NCBI GenBank assembly: GCA_945860325.1
Contig: CAMARL010000062.1
Location: forward strand, 1 to 9,455
Source: Spirosoma fluviale
GTDB taxonomy: Bacteria; Bacteroidota; Bacteroidia; Cytophagales; Spirosomataceae
Direction of reading: 5' to 3'
DNA length: 9,455 bases
Shown here: one piece after another, positions 7,949 to 9,455 of the stretch
Numbering within the stretch: the stretch's first letter is position 1
Layout: each line of letters starts with the position of its first letter
Position numbers and translations under genes: made by a program
The notes under the pieces: model-generated
What the model saw: the letters and a program-made list of their open reading frames with translations, nothing else
Database searches by the model: none
Told to the model about the DNA's origin: nothing

Positions 7949-8311
7949 TTGAAATCATTTCTAATTGATTTTATTTTTTTATTTTGCCGACTAATTCCAA
8001 TTAGCTTACATCATTTAAGAGTTGAAGGTGCATTTTTAGTTTCGGCTGTTCGCGAAAATGGATATACTAAATTTATTGAGGTGAAAAGTTTAGCTGGAGA
8101 ACCCTGTATCTTGCAAACAGATTTTGAAGGCGAGGTGAAAGTGTTAGGGGTGGATAAAGGGAAAATGGGCCAAAAAGTCTCCCGAATTACCCTAAGATTA
8201 CGTAAGGGTGAGACAGCTATTTTATATGTGGGGGAAAAACCAACAGACTTTAACATTAAAGAATTAACGAGCAGCAAGGAATCTTGGAATGCTTGGGGTG
8301 AAGGAAAATGA
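7949..8311 (+). pseudogene. 3' remnant of a large glycoside hydrolase (GH95-like C-terminal beta-sandwich)
   Basis: About 105 residues from position 8005 on (HHLRVEGAFLVSAVRENG, EVKSLAGEPC, then KGETAILYVGEKP) look like the C-terminal beta-sandwich of large secreted GH95-like glycosidases. There the motif LRxxGAFLVSA follows the (alpha/alpha)6 catalytic barrel. Such enzymes are usually 750-900 residues; here the barrel is absent. The frame is closed by TGA at 7928-7930, and the only start is TTG 7949, with no ATG. The 18 residues after that TTG are hydrophobic and could mimic a signal peptide, but they do not look like family sequence. Another frame just upstream reads ILPTNSN, similar to the stretch that normally precedes this motif, so a small indel may also be present. 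The stop overlaps the next gene's ATG (ATGA), a normal operon junction kept from the intact gene. The family name is from recall of motifs and is moderately secure. Confidence 0.55.
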
Positions 8312-9288
8312 TAAAAAATAAGATGAAAAAAGCGATTGGATTGTTCATGATTATGATGTGTTGGGCTTGCCAGAAAACAGAAGTATCCACTACGACTTCG
8401 ACAGGCACCTCGGTCACCCCGACAAAAACCTATTCGGGTACGGGTTCGATTACACAGGGTTTGGGTACGACAGTTGTCGGCAGTTTGTACACATGCTCGG
8501 GGGGAAGAGTCTCTGCGGTGGGAAATATACTATCAACAGATGCTAAATCATGGGTTTTGCCAGCTGAAAACAGTTTCAGTTCGGCGAATAAACTACCCGA
8601 TTTATTCAATGAGTGTAATTCAAAATCTCCCAGCTCAATGGCCCAAGTGGATACCGCTAAAATTCCAACCACCATTATAGACTCAGACGGAGAGATTATT
8701 ACAGGATTTATCTATGGAGATAATTACTTTGAACTTTATGTGAATGGGAAGTTAGTCGGCGTGGATGCCGTTCCCTTTACGCCTTTCAACTCAGCATTTG
8801 TGAAATTTAAAGCTAAGCGACCTATTAAATATGCGATCAAACTAGTCGATTGGGAAGAGAATTTAGGCTTGGGAACTGAATTGAACGGAGGTGATGCGAA
8901 TCACCCTGGCGATGGCGGTTTTATTGCCAAATTTAGTGACGGCACAGTGACTAATGCTAGCTGGAAAGCTCAAACTTTTTATATAGCTCCATTAGCCTCG
9001 GTCGATTGTGTCACTGAAACGGGAACTTCTCGAAATTCCTCTGGTTGCCCAACGACCTCTTCCGCGGGGTTAAAATCTTATGCTTTGCATTGGGCAATTC
9101 CATCGAATTGGTTTGCCTCCGATTTTGATTTTTCTACTTGGCCTTCCGCCAGCATATTTACGGAAAGTGCCGTAGGCCCTAAAAATGCGTATACAAACTT
9201 TAGCCCACAATTTTCTGGGGCTTCTTTTATATGGTCTAGTAATTTGATCTTAGATAATTTAGTTTTATTGCGATTTACAGGAAAATAA
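8308..9288 (+). CDS. Secreted lipoprotein of unknown function, beta-rich, lectin-like
   Basis: A 326-residue exported protein. A short basic start and hydrophobic core end in CWAC (18-21), a poor but usable lipobox with Cys21 as the likely lipidated residue. A Ser/Thr/Gly-rich linker (about 25-55) follows. The globular part has paired motifs such as YFELYVNGKLVGVD (140-153), DWEENLGLGTE (181-191), GDGGFIAKFSDG (201-212), NASWK and, near the end, FIWSSNLILDN (307-317). Cys 63, 103, 234 and 247 could form two disulfides. I recall similar motifs in secreted proteins around YHYH-domain families, where they look like a carbohydrate- or ligand-binding beta-sandwich, but I cannot name a function. 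ATG 8308 overlaps the preceding stop (ATGA) and has AAGG just upstream; ATG 8323 (MKKAIGLF) is an alternative start. It was probably coexpressed with the lost glycosidase. Confidence 0.8.
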   Translation: MIKNKMKKAIGLFMIMMCWACQKTEVSTTTSTGTSVTPTKTYSGTGSITQGLGTTVVGSLYTCSGGRVSAVGNILSTDAKSWVLPAENSFSSANKLPDLFNECNSKSPSSMAQVDTAKIPTTIIDSDGEIITGFIYGDNYFELYVNGKLVGVDAVPFTPFNSAFVKFKAKRPIKYAIKLVDWEENLGLGTELNGGDANHPGDGGFIAKFSDGTVTNASWKAQTFYIAPLASVDCVTETGTSRNSSGCPTTSSAGLKSYALHWAIPSNWFASDFDFSTWPSASIFTESAVGPKNAYTNFSPQFSGASFIWSSNLILDNLVLLRFTGK

Positions 9289-9321
9289 TTGTATGATTTT
9301 TTAAATAAATCTATATTTAAA

Positions 9322-9455
9322 ATGAAAAAATTAGGCATCATTTATTGGCTTATACTCGGCGGTTTAGCTATTAATGCTCCTAGAGTTTTGGCCCAAAACA
9401 CTTTCCCTTCTAAATTGGTGAATTTCAAAGCTTATCCTGAAAATCCGATTTTCAC
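9322..9455 (+). CDS. Secreted glycosidase-like protein, N-terminal fragment
   Basis: The first 44 codons of an exported protein cut by the right edge. ATG 9322 is preceded by TTTAAA, the A-rich leader usual in Bacteroidota, and lies 33 bp after the lipoprotein stop, so it is probably in the same operon. Residues 1-24 are a clear signal peptide: KK, a hydrophobic core, and cleavage at VLA before Q25. The mature start FPSKLVNFKAYPENPIF resembles the beginning of GH43/GH32-like five-bladed propeller proteins, in which NPxF precedes a first-blade Trp/Asp motif. That motif lies beyond the window, so the family is an inference. Confidence 0.7.
   Translation, partial: MKKLGIIYWLILGGLAINAPRVLAQNTFPSKLVNFKAYPENPIF

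Noticed and set aside
7949..8311. A stand-alone small secreted protein with its own signal peptide
   Set aside because: The hydrophobic N-terminal stretch follows a TTG start, and the body matches the end of a much larger enzyme, so a remnant explains it better.
8011..9341. Minus-strand open frames opposite the glycosidase remnant and lipoprotein
   Set aside because: They are antisense shadows with no recognisable motifs; the plus-strand frames have clear lipoprotein and glycosidase features.
1..9455. CRISPR array, tRNA, rRNA, insertion sequence or defence genes
   Set aside because: I saw no regularly spaced repeats, no tRNA-like cloverleaf, no transposase motif and no defence-related domain.

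Overview
The window looks like a chromosomal piece of a member of Bacteroidota, probably Cytophagales. The signs are low GC, a TTTG / TAnnTTTG promoter, near absence of Shine-Dalgarno sites, MKK-type signal peptides cut before Gln, and large secreted PVC-type heme-binding CxxCH proteins beside glycosidase-like genes. The genus cannot be fixed from the sequence.

Layout. (1) Bases 1-88, minus strand: the first 29 codons of an FAD-dependent oxidoreductase of the BaiN/HI0933 type, running off the left edge. (2) 306-1955, plus strand: a very AT-rich polytopic membrane protein that resembles GT-C glycosyltransferases. It has its own promoter at 219-251. (3) 7872 down to 1974, minus strand: a block of three secreted proteins. 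First comes a large propeller/HEAT/cytochrome c protein (7872-5221), whose reading frame is cut by one in-frame TAA at 7378-7380. An intrinsic terminator follows (5194-5161). Next is a second, intact 926-residue protein of the same superfamily with an added C-terminal discoidin-like domain (5036-2256). Last is a small secreted protein (2229-1974) whose signal peptide and body lie in different frames. (4) From 7949 rightwards, plus strand: the truncated 3' end of a large glycoside hydrolase, then a lipoprotein gene overlapping it by ATGA (8308-9288), then the 5' end of a secreted protein that looks like a glycosidase (from 9322).

How the genes may work together. The heme-binding proteins are probably periplasmic dehydrogenase-like modules that pass electrons to an attached c-type heme. 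In Bacteroidota and Planctomycetota/Verrucomicrobiota, such proteins often sit near sugar-catabolism genes, and here they adjoin glycosidase-like genes. Their substrate cannot be read from the sequence.

The most notable feature is damage. Within about 6 kb there is one nonsense codon, one frameshift and one gene that survives only as its 3' end. This points to a decaying or rearranged accessory locus, or to base-level errors in the assembly. I did not find a convincing new defence or regulatory system. There are no tRNA, rRNA, CRISPR or transposase sequences that I can see.
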